From Sequoia sempervirens (taxonomy: Eukaryota > Streptophyta > Pinopsida > Cupressales > Cupressaceae), in the NCBI GenBank assembly GCA_007258455.2, contig VDFB02373365.1:221496552-221560551 (forward strand): a stretch of DNA of 64,000 bases, written 5' to 3'. Under the pieces are notes generated by a model, which was not told the DNA's origin, did not search any database, and saw nothing but the letters and a program-made list of their open reading frames with translations. Position 1 is the first letter of the stretch. Every line of letters starts with the position of its first letter. Below, one piece after another: positions 45,566 through 57,789 of this stretch. A program made the position numbers and the translations under genes.

Positions 45566-47175
45566 ATGCTCCATGTTGGAGATGTTGATGCTAAAAATAG
45601 AGACCTTTTTGGCAGATCGATATATGGAAGGCCACATTATGATTCCTATGGAGAAGGAATAATATTAACAAGTCACAGTGAGCTGCAATATTATCTGTCC
45701 CTTATGAATCAACAAGTACCAATTGAGAGCCAGTTTATCTCAAAATTAGTAGATCATTTAAATGCAAAATTTTTCCTAGATATAGTTGAAAATGCAAGGG
45801 AGGCATGCACATGGTTGGGATACACTTATCTTTACATTCACATGCTATGAAACCCAGTTCTATATGGTTGATCTACTAATGCTTTACAAAGAGACAATAC
45901 CTTAGAAGAGAGAAGAGCAGACTTGGTAAGCATAGCTATGATTTTCAATTTAGTACATAGTAATTTTACTACGGTATTGTTTTTGATATAGGAAAAAACA
46001 GGTTTTAATTTTACTACGATATTGTTATAAAAGTATGACCCTTGCATTTTACTTTAATGGTACTTGTTAGTGCTTCTGATAATTGAACTCTTTATGTTAA
46101 TAGATACATTCAGCTGCAACTATCTTGGACAAAAGTAATTTGGTGAAATATGATTGGAGAAGTGGATATTTATAGGTTAATGATCTAGGACAGATAGATA
46201 GATATTACTACATCACTCATGGGACAATGGCTACTTGTAATGAGCACTTGAAGCCAACAATGGGTGATATTGAGCTATGCCGATTATTTTCATTAAGTGA
46301 AGAGTTTAAATATGTGAGAATAAGAGAAGAAGAGAAGATGGAACTTGCAAAGCTCTTAGACCGTGTTCCTATTCCAATGTAGGAGAGTTTGGAGGAGCCA
46401 AGTTCCAAGATCAATGTTTTTCTCCAGGCTTACATTTCACAGCTTAAGCTTGAAGGTTTCTCCCTCACGTTTGATATGGTGGTTATGACTCAAGTATGTA
46501 TTTATATTCAAAACCTATGTAGCACAAATCATAACCATTTTATCAATTTATAAGTGGGTGACTTGAATTTTGTATCCTTTGTAATGCAAATGATAACTAT
46601 TTTCTGCCTTTTTATAAGTGGGTCACCTAAGAATTTTGTGTTGTCCACAAAAATATAAATTTAGCCCTAAGGATGTTGTGCATGTCCACCCTCCTGCTTC
46701 TTTTTCTAATCATACAACCCATCCTTAAGTCCTATCTTCTCCAACTCATTCACCTTTGCTAGACAGAAGGAATTTACAATTTGTTATGGAAGTTGTTGGA
46801 TGATGTACACTATGTAGTTCTAAATACATTTTTTTTCTTTGGTTATGTGTTGCAGAGTGTAGGTCGCCTCCTTAGAGCACTTTTTGAGATTGTCCTAAAA
46901 AGAGGATGGGCTCAGTTAACAGAGAAGGCACTTAACATGTGCAAGATGGTTGGAAAGCACCTGTGGAGTGTTCAAACTCCACTCTGACAATTTAAAGGCA
47001 TTCCAAATGACATATTGACCAAAATTGAGAAGAAAGGTTTAGCTTGGGACTAGTATTATGATATTTCAGCCCATGAGATTGGAGAGCTCATTTTTTTTCC
47101 AAAGATGGGAAAAACCATTCATAAGTTTCTGACAAATTGATTAAAAAGGACTATAAATACCTAGGTTTGAATAGG
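45566..47175 (+). pseudogene. Brr2 helicase fragment, copy B
   Basis: Same three exon pieces as in copy A. Exon a keeps [31 protein letters not shown] and, without the copy A frameshift, [16 protein letters not shown]; stops follow in HML-stop-NPVLYG-stop. Exon b starts at 46104 after an intact TAG acceptor ([17 protein letters not shown]) and ends at 46493 before an intact GTATGT donor. It has stops at GYL-stop and PIPM-stop. Exon c starts at 46856 after TTGCAG ([20 protein letters not shown]) with a stop after VQTPL. Splice sites are better kept than in copy A, but coding is equally broken. A repeat of the exon-a end is at about 47235-47370. Confidence 0.93.
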
Positions 47176-48384
47176 ATTGAAGTGCCTAAAGTGTTGATAC
47201 AAAGCTTCATATGAAGGATTTCTTAATGCAAGGTAAGCATGCACATGGTTGGGATACACTTATCTTTACATTTGCATGCTACGAAACCTAGTTCTATATG
47301 GTCTATCTGTTAATTCTTTACAAAAATACAATACCTGAGAAGAGAGAAGGGAAGACTTGGTAAGTATAGCTATGATTTTCAATTTAGTACATAGTAATTT
47401 TACTATGGTATTGTTAGAAAAGTATGAATGAAAAATGCAATTTTAAAAATATTTTTTGATCTCTAAATCTGGCCAAGTACACGATTTCTTGTGAGTCTCA
47501 GTGACTTTGGTTGACTTTTTCCTAAAAAATTACATGTTTTAAGTTTTAACCAAAAATCAACGATGAGTTTTCCAAGTGATTACTTTCCATCCAATTTTCT
47601 TAGCGAGTACTCACAAATTCTTTAAACTATGCTTTAAAACATTTTGTGTTTCTATAGTGTATCATTATGTAATACCATTTTTAAAGATTAAGCCATGTGT
47701 TAATGTTTGAGTAGTCAAGTCTCATGACACCTTTCACAACTAGTAACCAAGAACTCATCTCTCATGAATTTGAATCGTCTCCTTGGCACTTATTTCATCT
47801 ATGTGATGTTCACAACTTCATAGGGATGAAGCGCCAAGACATACCAAGAGATCACCCATCCCATTACTATTCTAACTCAAACACATTTAATTATGGAGTC
47901 TCCCCTACAATCAGGCCCACTTAGACTGCTATCTTATTTCAAAACCTTAAGCTAGTATCGTGCTTTATGAACCATAAATTATGGGGATCCTTAGCTCTTT
48001 CATTTTTATGCATTTTTAGGCAACTTCTATATCAAATATTTCAACACAATGAATCTGAGTTTTGGAATGCACTATGACATTCAATAAATAGGAAAGGATG
48101 ATTTCAAGAAGAAATAAGTACAACATTTGATAAACTCCATAGGAAAAAGGTAACTTGATTGTTTATACTTTATTAATCTATCCAACATAGAAATGGTATG
48201 GTGACAAAGTTTGTTGATTATCTAAGAAAAGATATCTTCCATAAAACTTTCACAATATGTAAAATCATATACATGAAAGCTGTCAATTTTAAAGATATTT
48301 TCAATCAACATCATTCAACAGTCATCATGCAATGTCTTCTAGTCAAGCAAACAAAAAGTTCCAATTTGTATCTATGAAACTTAC

Positions 48385-49945
48385 TGTGCTTCAATCATTC
48401 ATTGAATTCTGATTGTTGCTTGTCTTTGTTCTCTTTTAGAACCTGCACAAAAAAGAACCATATATCTAAATCCAAAATCTTTACCATAGAAGTCCCTCAA
48501 AATCATATTAGCAACTAGAAAAGGAACAAAATATTGTTTATGTAACATGGAAACTAAAACTTGAACCCCTGGAAACAATCAATCTAATACCCTTCCTAAG
48601 AACAATAATAGTGTTATTGATGCACATAATCTACTAGAACCTTTTAAGATCATTGTAGAATAATTCAATTATCTACTAGGAAAATATTAAATATTCTGAA
48701 GCTTGTTATTTATAGAGTGAGAAAGTTTTTATATTCCTACAAGGGGGGTCCAAGATTACATCTCAGCAACTAACTAATCAGATTGCATAGAAAATTTTAA
48801 TTTTTAAAGGATGATTTTTTTTTACAAGTAAATAATAGTGGCAAAATATTTACAACTCAAAAAAAAGTACAGAATATATGTATTACAAGTTGGCATTGAA
48901 GATTAAAAATGAATGTATATGAATACATGTTCATTTTGGCAAATAATTTTATCTGACCTTTAAATTTAAATGAAAGTTTGGTTATGAACATATTAGAGAA
49001 TTTACAAAAGATCCCCATATTTAGGAAATTTTGTGAAATATGGTATAGACCTAAAAAATACGTTTATGTTTCACTTTTGTTTACCAACACTTATTGGGGC
49101 ACCCAACTTCAAATCCCATTTACGTGCAAAATGTACCTAACAAGTGATATATACTACTTGTTGGATAACAACCAATTCCTACAACCTAGAGATTACACTA
49201 ATCGCAAGAGGAATCCCCTCAAAGGAACGATAGGTCAAAACACTAAAAACCTAAAACTCTCACTTGTGTACACCCAGTAAAAGGATCTACCTAACAAGTA
49301 AGCTTGAAACATGGAGTAATATTCAGAAGGAAAAAAATCATCTTGGTCATTTTATTATGTTACTTGGAACCTCAAAGGTTAAAGCAACACAGTTGTTAAA
49401 AAGTAAACCACAGGCTAAAGAACATTTTGTCTTCACATCATAGACAAAAGCACAATATGTCTTTGAAATTAAAGACAACCCCTGAACCTGAAGAAAATGA
49501 GTTCCACTATAAAATCAAATGGATTGTGAAGGGGGGATCCAAGTTCAAAGTGCAGAAAGCATGATTTTCATGATAAAGAGTCAAAATTCTATAAAATGGG
49601 GCATCCCATGTGAACCCTAGCAAATTGACATTGGGTGCAAGTATGTGGAGAAGTTGACGATAGAGTTAACAACCTAGAGTCCATAGTACAACCACTAAGC
49701 CAAAGGTTATATCAAAAAGGGAATTTACCACATCTACCTAACAAACCCCTAAAGACAATGCAAACAATGGTGTTTACTGGGAGATGGGGAAAATAAACCA
49801 CATTTTGTCTGAAATGCAACAATTTAAATAATAATTACCTACTAAAAGCTTACCTCGGAAAGTGGTATGTCTGTCTGAGCAGACCTGTCCTCAACACGTT
49901 CTCTAGGCTTCTCCTTAGCTTCCTCCAACTAACCCTTGTCAAAAC
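48385..49945 (-). pseudogene. FAM192A/Fyv6-type gene fragment, copy B (two exons)
   Basis: Exon one (49945-49854) reads EERVEDRSAQTDIPLSE-like sequence with substitutions at otherwise conserved RDRP. Exon two (48442-48385) reads VLKENKDKQQSEFNE, then a TGA stop, then LKH, and ends at GTAAGT. The stop sits where the family has Arg (NERFKH). Copy A has Gln there, so both can derive from an ancestral CGA. Both splice boundaries are retained. Confidence 0.8.
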
Positions 49946-50125
49946 CTTATTTTCAGGTTGCAACTCGCCAAATTGGAGAAGTGAAAGGTCAATACCAACA
50001 AGGAAGAGTTTGGAGGAGTGGGAAACCAATAGTGGCGAGGAAAGTGCAAAAAATTGTGGAAAACATCCCAAAAGATTCATTTAATTGTCGTGCATTGATA
50101 TGGACACAATTTTATTAGTTAATTT

Positions 50126-50330
50126 CTATGAATAATATATTTTTTTAAAATATTGATGGAATGTCATAATTTTTAGATTTTAGTCTATGGTATAATTTAA
50201 TAGTTTCACTTTAGTATATGTAAATAATTTCTATGAATAGTATATTTTTTTAAATATTGATGGAATGTCATCATTTTTAGATTTTAGTCTATGGTATAAT
50301 TTAATAGTTTCAATTTAGTATATGTAAATG
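50126..50330 (+). repeat. Two tandem units of about 107 bp (copy B)
   Basis: Counterpart of the pair at 42140-42352. The duplication within the unit therefore predates the 8-kb duplication. Confidence 0.85.
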
Positions 50331-50854
50331 AAACGAGTGGTGTTAATAACATATTTAGTTGAATAATACAATTCTATATCTTTATATGTGGAAAATGGTT
50401 TGAAGCAATGGTAAATGAATTGGAATTTTCAAGAAGCAACTCTTCTAAAATAACAAATGTAATGTGTTTCACATTCATTCATAGAAGCTTCAAATTTAAT
50501 GCACTTCTAGCCAATGCTAAGTGGCAATGGTAGTACTATATACCTGGGAAAATTCTTTTTTATTTATATATGTGCTCATTTAAATTATGTATGTTAATAT
50601 GTTAGAGAGCATGTGTTGAAGTTAGGGCTCCCTAACATAATGAGTAATAAAAGTTAAAGAATGTAAATGTTAATTTTTTTATAAAATATGTGAAGGCCTT
50701 AAGACTGCACCGAGAGGCAATTCCTTCTGCAATAGGTATTTTTGGTGCACCAAGCAACCTAGACGGCCAAATGTCCCACTTAGGTAGGGGTCCCATGAGG
50801 GGAGCTTGAGCTCTATGGATTATGATCAAATTCGAAAGAAAAAAGAATAGAGGA

Positions 50855-51112
50855 GTAATAGTCATTTATTTAGTCATTAATTTAGCCATATATTTAGTCA
50901 TTTATTTAGTCATTTTTATTTGTCTGATATTAGTCATTTATTTAGTCATTTTTATTTGTTTGATATTAGTCATTTAGTTGTTATTTTACCCAATGACCAA
51001 ATTAGTCACTTATAAATGACCAAATTAGTCATTTACTTTCCAAATACTACTAGTGTTAGTCATGTGACTAAATTTTTTAGTCACATAGTCATTTATTTGC
51101 AAAATTCTACTA
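50855..51112 (+). repeat. TTAGTCATTTA minisatellite (copy B)
   Basis: Counterpart of 42875-43118 with few differences. Unit count is about the same, so the array has been stable since duplication. Confidence 0.8.
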
Positions 51113-52004
51113 GTGAAATGAAAGATAAGACTTGTAATTACATAGCACAACAATACTCAGAGCATTTGAAGCCTGTACGGGTTTGTACAGAGTTAACAAA
51201 GTACATAAAATCAAAGATTTGCAGTAGAAAAGTGTTGTTTGTTGATTTGGAATCCTTCAATATTTGTTCAACAACATTGCTTGAGCCTTCAAGAGGCTAT
51301 ATAAACTTTTTCCTTCCAAACATAACCAAAAGAACTTCCTAACTGCCTTTTAAAATCCTAAACTCTTCATATTCCCCTAAAACAACATTTTAACAACTTT
51401 TGTTTTGCACTTGACATTATTTGCAATTTTTCCCTAAATTGACACTAATGACTTACAAACCCCAAAATTACATAATGGATGGTCTTTTTAGACCTTATTT
51501 AGAGTAATTAAACTCAAAATACCCCTATGCGATCCTTGACTCACCCTATAACCAATCAAATGAGCAAATTTTGACAAAGGTGTTTAGGTGCTCCTGCACC
51601 ACATATAATAACACCTTTAGGTGTTTTTACTAATGCATAACAATCTCGTTTAATAATTTAAGAGATTTTGATGAATATATTAAAATGAATTTGAATGAAT
51701 CATAATTTATTAATATTAATAATTATTTAAAAAGACACCAAAAAGGTATATAGTAAGTCTCAACCACAAGAATTGTCTTTTTATTTTTTTATTAACCAAT
51801 GCATTTTATAATAACACTAAAGTTATTTCCAAATAATAGATAAATTAATTTTTATGTTACACGCATTGCAGTATCATTCGTACAATACAAACACATGTTA
51901 CACAATGGTTGACCAAGACATTCAAAAGATAAGCACAAGGCATATTATAGTACATAACTATCATATAAGTATATCCTATAAAATGTTAATATACAATTAT
52001 TATC

Positions 52005-52535
52005 TAGTCATTGGAGGAGGTGAATGTGACATATTGATGGGATTGAATCCAAATTAATTTTTTAAGTATGTGGAATGAGACATGTTTGTATTTTATTGGT
52101 GCCTAATCTAGACCAAGTGACTTTATAAGCATGCATATATTTATACACATATATTCAAAAAATGTCATAAAATCTGAAATAAATCTATTTCTTTATGCAT
52201 AATATACAATTCTAGATAATTATTCATAAAGATGAATATTATTTGCTTTAGTTATATGCATTATTATTTAGTTTTAGTGATTTGTATTATAATCTAATCA
52301 TCAAAGGTGGAATGTGACTTATTGATCAAATCTAAGGTGATTTTGTAAGAATGTAGAATGTTACATTGATAGATTGAATCCAAGGTATATTTGTAAATAG
52401 GTGGAATGACATATCTATATTTTATTATTGCCAAATTTGAATTAGGTAATTTTATAAATGTATACACACATTCATACACATATTTTCAAAATATAGGTCA
52501 AAAAATCTGAAATAAATCCAATTCTCTTATCACAT
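52005..52535 (+). repeat. Diverged tandem repeat across the copy B right boundary
   Basis: The end of copy B (52013-52185: AATGTGACATATTGATGG, TTTTATTGGTGCC, AAAAATCTGAAATAAATC types) is followed at 52308-52535 by a diverged second version (AATGTGACTTATTGATCAA, TTTTATTATTGCC, AAAATCTGAAATAAATCC). The boundary of the 8-kb duplication thus lies within an older local repeat. Confidence 0.65.
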
Positions 52536-52539
52536 AAAA

Positions 52540-55395
52540 GACAATTCCAACTAATTATCCATAAAGATGAAAATTCTTTGATTCACTTATAAACTCAAAT
52601 TAAAGAGATAATAAAGACATATTTTAGATGGTGGAAGGATTTGAAATTAATAAATGTTGGCATACTCTTAAAATGGAAAATAGTACTAAAATTCAAGGTT
52701 GCGTGAGTAAATGATCCATTCAATTAATAGCCAATGGGACGTATGACATCATTACAAGAATCTATAATAATTATGAACTTTAGAATTTATTGAAAAATTA
52801 TTTCCACCACTTCAAGTTTGTTTCAAACTTCCTATCGGTGACACTGATCTTTAGTCAATTGCCTTCTAAATATTTCCATTCAAACCCTTGTTTTCTATTT
52901 CAGTTGTGACACAATTGTAGATAAAAGTTTTGAAATAAAAACATAAGTAATTCATATGTCATATACATTCCTTTGTATTTGAACACAAATCATTATATCT
53001 CCAATAACAAATGCATGTCAATGGAATTTAATTAAATTAGTTACAATTAAGAAAATGGCTTTGTACTAAAATAATGACTACACTTTCAAAAACATCAAAG
53101 CTCAAAAGATGTCTATAATACCAAACATTAATTGCTACACTAACCAAATTCCTAAGATCATAAGCATATGCCATATTGTATTAAAGTAAATTTCAGTAAA
53201 ATCTCGTTTAACTCTCACTTACAAGAGTCTCTTAGTTTAAACATGCATTCAAACAATTGTCACTCCTAAATGTAGAATAATAGTGTTCCATGGGGATGCG
53301 TTCCGCCCTCCCCCGCCCGCCAACCAAAAAAAAACCTTGTGTTCCTTAGACGTCTCTGTCTTGTAGACTTGGGGGGGACGTCCCCCACCAGCCCACCACC
53401 AATGCCGCCATCCCATCATCAACGCCACCATCCCCAAGATGTCGCTAGGACTTTGAGGATGTCGAGGTGTCCTCAAGAAATCTAGGGGACTTCTAATTGT
53501 CTATGGACCATCTTGAAGATGCCCATGTATCTCTTGCGACCAAAAGACCAAAAAATAAGTCTTTTTCAAAAAAATCAAAATTTTCTATGCCCAAGGCCAT
53601 ACCCTAATGGCCTATGGGTCCTACCCAAACTCCACAAACTCTATAAAACTGCCTCCTATCCTCATTTCAATTCACAAAAAAACAAATCAACAAGAAGCTA
53701 ATAGTGTGAGAGTGAGAGTGAAAGTTGCAAGTGTAAGGTGAAAGAGTGAGAATGAAGAGCAAGAGGGTTGAGGAGGAGCAAGATGAAGAGCAAGAAGATG
53801 AGTGATGCCAAGTTAATGTTCACTTCAAAATTCAAATGCTTAAAACTAGTTTTCCAAAGTTTCATTTGTAATTCTTATACATCTTTTCATAACTATTTTT
53901 TCAAATACTATATGTATTTCAATGCCGCCGCCTTGCCACTATCCCCTCATAGTCCCCAAACTTAGCCCCTTGGTCCCCCCATTCCTGAAACTCGTCCCCA
54001 CATCTTCGCGTCCCCCTGTTAGGAAACTCTGTGGAACTATGAATAATATTCTACATATGAAGATAGGCACCAAAATACATGATATTGATAGTTGGGATAA
54101 GTATAAGCTAACAATTAAACATGCCATTTCAATATTAACTATGAGGAGATATAACTTTATTCCCACCATAACTATAATTCCTGTTGTAAGATTCAGAAAT
54201 GTAAAATAGCTAAGACCAAAGTAGTAACCATCCTACATAAGATCTAAGCCAAAATCTCAAATCTAAACAAGAGAGTACAAATGATTAAAAGAGAGCAAAC
54301 AAAAACAAAAGCACAAAAAAAAACTCCCCTATCATAGTTGATTCATCTCCCTTGCAAACTCCTCCATTCTTTCTCAAGTTGCAAAGCTTTGCCCTAAGAT
54401 TTTGAAATGCTTGAATACGTGCTAATGACAATGACAAGATAGCAAGAACTTTGGAAAAATGTGGTTGTCAAGACAAAATGGAAGAGAAGACCTTTTATAG
54501 AAAAGATTTCGTACGAACGACCAATATTGATCTTCTAGAAAGATGCCAAGATCGATGGTGGAGGATTCATGCACCAAAAAGTGGTGGGCTAGGGATGACT
54601 AAGGATAGACAGTTAAGATCGAAAGAAGACTAGAGAGAATCAACGGTCAAGATTTGAAATGAGAAAGCGGGAGGAAAATAGTGGAGCATTTGGTAGAGCA
54701 TGTGGGCCATTAAATAATAAAATTTAATTGAAGAAGGGAATCTTGACAATTAAATTATATTATTATTTAATTTGGGACAAAAAGTTGAAGAATAAAATAA
54801 ATTATTTAATTCAATGAAGCCATCTTCGACCATATTTTAAATTTGGTAAAAGATATGGAGGAATAAATAATCATTTTAGATTATTTATTTATGGAGAAAG
54901 GGAAAATGAATATTTAATTTAAAAGTTATTATGCAACTATTTAAATTAAATATAGAGGCAAGTGAAGAAAGAGGAATCAAATAATTAAGTCAAATTAATT
55001 ATTTAATAGAGGAAAGGTGGTAAGAGGGATATAGAAGAACGAAAATGATCAATGAATATATAAGAATAATGAAGAGCAAATAATTAAATAAATAATAATT
55101 TATTTAATTATAGAAGGAAAAAGTGTTAGCGACGCAATTAATTATCAAAGGAGAATAAAGATCAAAAAATGAATTAATTAAATATGTAAAATTGTTTAAT
55201 TAATAGAGGAATGTAATCAATGATAATAATTAAAATTACTTAATTGTGTCATAAGAAGACCAAGATGAAGGAAAAATGATGCTCGCAGACCAAGACATTT
55301 TCAGTGTCCACACCTACTTCATATGATATCCCATATAGTGTCTAATCTCAGTGCAAAATCTTGTGCTCATTTATCCATAGCTCTCATAAATGCAT
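52540..55395. other. No gene recognised; C-rich patches and AT-rich degenerate repeats
   Basis: Two C-rich patches (about 53300-53420 and 53920-54025) stand out against AT-rich DNA. They yield proline, glycine or tryptophan-rich short ORFs with no recognised motif. At about 54700-55250 the sequence alternates ATTTAATT-type runs with GAAGAAAG-type purine runs at loosely 60-90 nt spacing, as in the U3 of some plant LTRs. No ends could be defined. Confidence 0.4.
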
Positions 55396-55399
55396 AAAT

Positions 55400-55729
55400 T
55401 TGATTGTTTGCTCATCCACTTCCTTGGTGCTCATCTTCCTTCTAAACATGGCAAAGGCTGTCAGGTACCTTCCCTGTCTAGGATCTGTAGAGCACATCAT
55501 GGTTTGGAATCCCACATATACTATGTGAGCTCTGGAATAGCTAGTGCTCTACACCGTTTGGAATCTCTGGAGGTCACAAGAGTGCATAATACCATGAAGA
55601 AATGCAAATAGAGTAAAGGAATCAAATTCATACCAAGCTTCCTCAAATCTGAGTTCAACTGCCAAGGGAACCTCAGACAACATGTAACTCCACTGATGGT
55701 TGCAGAGATCAAGTGATTCAAATCACCAA
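55400..55729 (-). pseudogene. Beta-tubulin exon fragment
   Basis: Minus-strand reading begins right after a TTTTCTGTGCAG acceptor at [20 protein letters not shown], the position of the second intron of plant beta-tubulin genes. It continues [30 protein letters not shown], then a TAG stop. After a 1-nt deletion it reads [19 protein letters not shown] and [12 protein letters not shown], and loses similarity near 55400. It covers roughly residues 223 to 335 of about 445. The intron edge shows it is a genomic, not processed, copy. Flanking exons were not found. Confidence 0.92.
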
Positions 55730-55739
55730 CTGCACAGAA

Positions 55740-57030
55740 AACAGAACACCCAAATAAAAAATGATTTCCAACAAGCTCCTAATTATGAATTCCTACCTTA
55801 AACAGACCAATAAAATCTCCATCTGAAATCTTGCAAGAAATTTAAATCAAAGGAACATTTAATAGGCTTCATAACCCTGCATCCTATATTTAAATAGTAC
55901 ACCCAAACCAATGTAACCTGCAATAGGCTTCTAAATCTATAATCCTGTCTCTTAAGATCTAAAACCTACATCTCAAATCCTACAAGCCTATTAAAAAAGG
56001 TCATATGACACGGATGATTTTTATTTCTTGACACTTGAATTGGAGTTACATATATTTTAATGGTTAGCAGCTAAAGAAACAAAGAGAATATGGATGTGCC
56101 CTTAATTCTCACGTTGCAAGAGTAAATATGGCTAATTTTTCTTCATACTTGTTATCAGCCTGGGCATAATTCTCCTTCAGAATATAAGTCAAATTGAATT
56201 TCATGGTAAGATTCATCAAAAGTAGTAGTGAACTTCTATGCTCAGTCACTGATTCATACAAGTCAATACTGGTTTGCTACATCAATGAAACAGGTTTCAT
56301 ATACAAGTTTTGAAAAGCAACTTGCTTACCAGATCAATTGCCTCAAAAATCACTTTGCCATTGTACCTTACTTTGCCTTCCTCTGCAACTGCCTGAAACA
56401 AAAAGAAAGAAATCCTTATGACTTGAGATATAGAGGTTAAAACTATTTTTTGCTACAGGGAAAAACCTGACATGAACCACCAAACAATTTAATCTCTTAT
56501 CACAAAAAACATTTAAAGAACATAACATTCAGCATGGAACTTGATCCTTTGAATAGCATTCAACTTCTGTGAACAATCAAAAGATGAGATAATCCATGCT
56601 TATTATCATGCAGTACTTCAAAACTGAGTTGTAGATCAGCTTCAAGCAGGGCATATGCAAACTTCCCGGAAGGTCAAGCATTCCCTATTACACCTAATTG
56701 CTGGAGAATCCATCTTAGGCCTGCAAATGCTCACCTGCCAAGTTCACAGAATTAAGACTATAGGTATTTCCCCATTTGGAGGGATAGGGCAATTCCTCCG
56801 ACTACCTGGTGCCATCCCCAAGTCACTCAGATCACTTTAGGTGAGGTAACCAATGTACCTCCCTTGTTTAAGACCTTCTCCAAGGCTAAATTTCAAACTC
56901 AGGGAGCTTATAAACAGGGGATTGCATTTTAGCCTTAAGTCTCACAACTCCCTGCATAATCAAAAAGAAAAAATTTCCTCCTTAATCACGCATTGACTTG
57001 AATTAGGCTGGTTATTTGTAAGTTTGCCAT
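55740..57030. other. No gene established apart from one candidate exon
   Basis: Mostly unrecognised. The candidate exon at 56330-56392 is listed separately. A PFGG-containing stretch near 56775 is discussed under rejected items. Confidence 0.4.
56330..56392 (-). other. Candidate 63-nt exon of an unidentified gene
   Basis: It follows a polypyrimidine tract and TTTGTTTCAG, is open for 21 codons (AVAEEGKVRYNGKVIFEAID plus Leu), and ends at CTG before GTAAGC. Splice signals on both sides are excellent, but I do not recognise the peptide and no flanking exon was linked to it. Confidence 0.35.
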
Positions 57031-57053
57031 ATAATTGATTGATACAATTATTA

Positions 57054-57295
57054 TTCTTTATTTTTTTAATGGATTCATGCTTTTGACTGGAGCTATGAAT
57101 CAGTGAGGCCGCAAACAGGGGACTTCATCCCCGCATGAACACACAACAATCAACCAGACCCGTGAGCATGGTAACCCAGTGTTGCAATCTGCAAGCACAC
57201 TATATCAGCGATTACAGCAGCCCAAAGGGGATTTGAACCTTGGTGACAATATCAACAATGTCACAACTTAACCAACACACTATGGAATAAACCCC
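57054..57295 (-). mobile_element. tRNA-derived SINE with 19-bp target duplication
   Basis: On the minus strand the 242-bp body has an RNA polymerase III A box TGGTTAAGTTG (57274-57264) and a B box GGTTCAAATCC (57239-57229). It ends in an A-rich tail (AATGGATTC region, then TTAAAAAAATAAAGAA). It is flanked by TTGATTGATACAATTATTA (57035-57053) and the same 19-mer with one change (57296-57314). Internal promoter boxes, A-rich 3' tail and a long TSD are the hallmarks of a SINE mobilised by LINE machinery. The family was not identified. Confidence 0.85.
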
Positions 57296-57642
57296 TTGAT
57301 TGATATAATTATTACAGCTATGGATTTGTCTGTCACTAAGTGAACCCAGAGACTGGATGCCTTTATTTTGCAATTAGGGTAAATTTATCTTCACTTCCTT
57401 TTATCAATATACATAATCTAAAGGGCACCTTTCAGTTGCAATGAAAACACAATTAATATCTGCTCATGTCTGTCCATACACAACTCAATATTTAGCTCCT
57501 ATAATTTTAAGAAGAAATGCATAACAATTTGTTCTCAAACATTCACTAAAATTGGCTATAGTTTCAGATTTCCTCCTACTGGCCTGAAAAGATTGTTCTT
57601 TTTTATTTCATAAATTAAGAACAAAAAACAGTGTTAAAATAC

Positions 57643-57785
57643 CTGACAAAACTTAGTCACAGCAATGGGGGTTTTCAGCCAAGAATTTGAACAGCAATGT
57701 TAGGGTGCAGCTACTGGTGTTGTGCCCTGCATACAGGAAAACAAGTATGTTGTCCAAGTTGCTCTCCATTGTTCTTTTGCTACTG
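57643..57785 (-). pseudogene. Cytochrome P450 exon fragment (I-helix)
   Basis: Reads [20 protein letters not shown] then [17 protein letters not shown], a stop, and VLSG before a GTATTT donor. This matches the I-helix (consensus AGxDTT, here AGHNTS with Asp changed to Asn) and the following K/N-PxCYDxV stretch of the CYP85-clan type. The stop is where the family has Gln. No heme-binding exon on the same strand was identified, so it is an isolated fragment. Confidence 0.75.
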
Positions 57786-57789
57786 AAGC

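Larger units (their letters stand above)
44304..52185 (+). repeat. Tandem segmental duplication, copy B (no LTR element)
   Basis: Collinear with copy A throughout but uninterrupted at the position of the 8.6-kb element. The sequence near 47400-47420 reads TACTATGGTATTGTTAGAAAAG, with one ATTGT only. This is the pre-insertion state and independently confirms the element's ends. Confidence 0.92.

Noticed and set aside
53249..53476. Minus-strand ORF rich in Gly, Trp and Pro
   Set aside because: It comes from a C-rich low-complexity patch with no recognised motif or splice context.
56655..56840. A plus-strand stretch with PFGG and LRLPGA resembling a P450 heme-binding region, and nearby CTTCCCGGAAGGTCA resembling antisense 5S rRNA
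   Set aside because: The heme Cys is absent and spacing is wrong, and it is opposite in strand to the P450 I-helix fragment. The 5S-like match is short and does not continue. Neither is strong enough to list.
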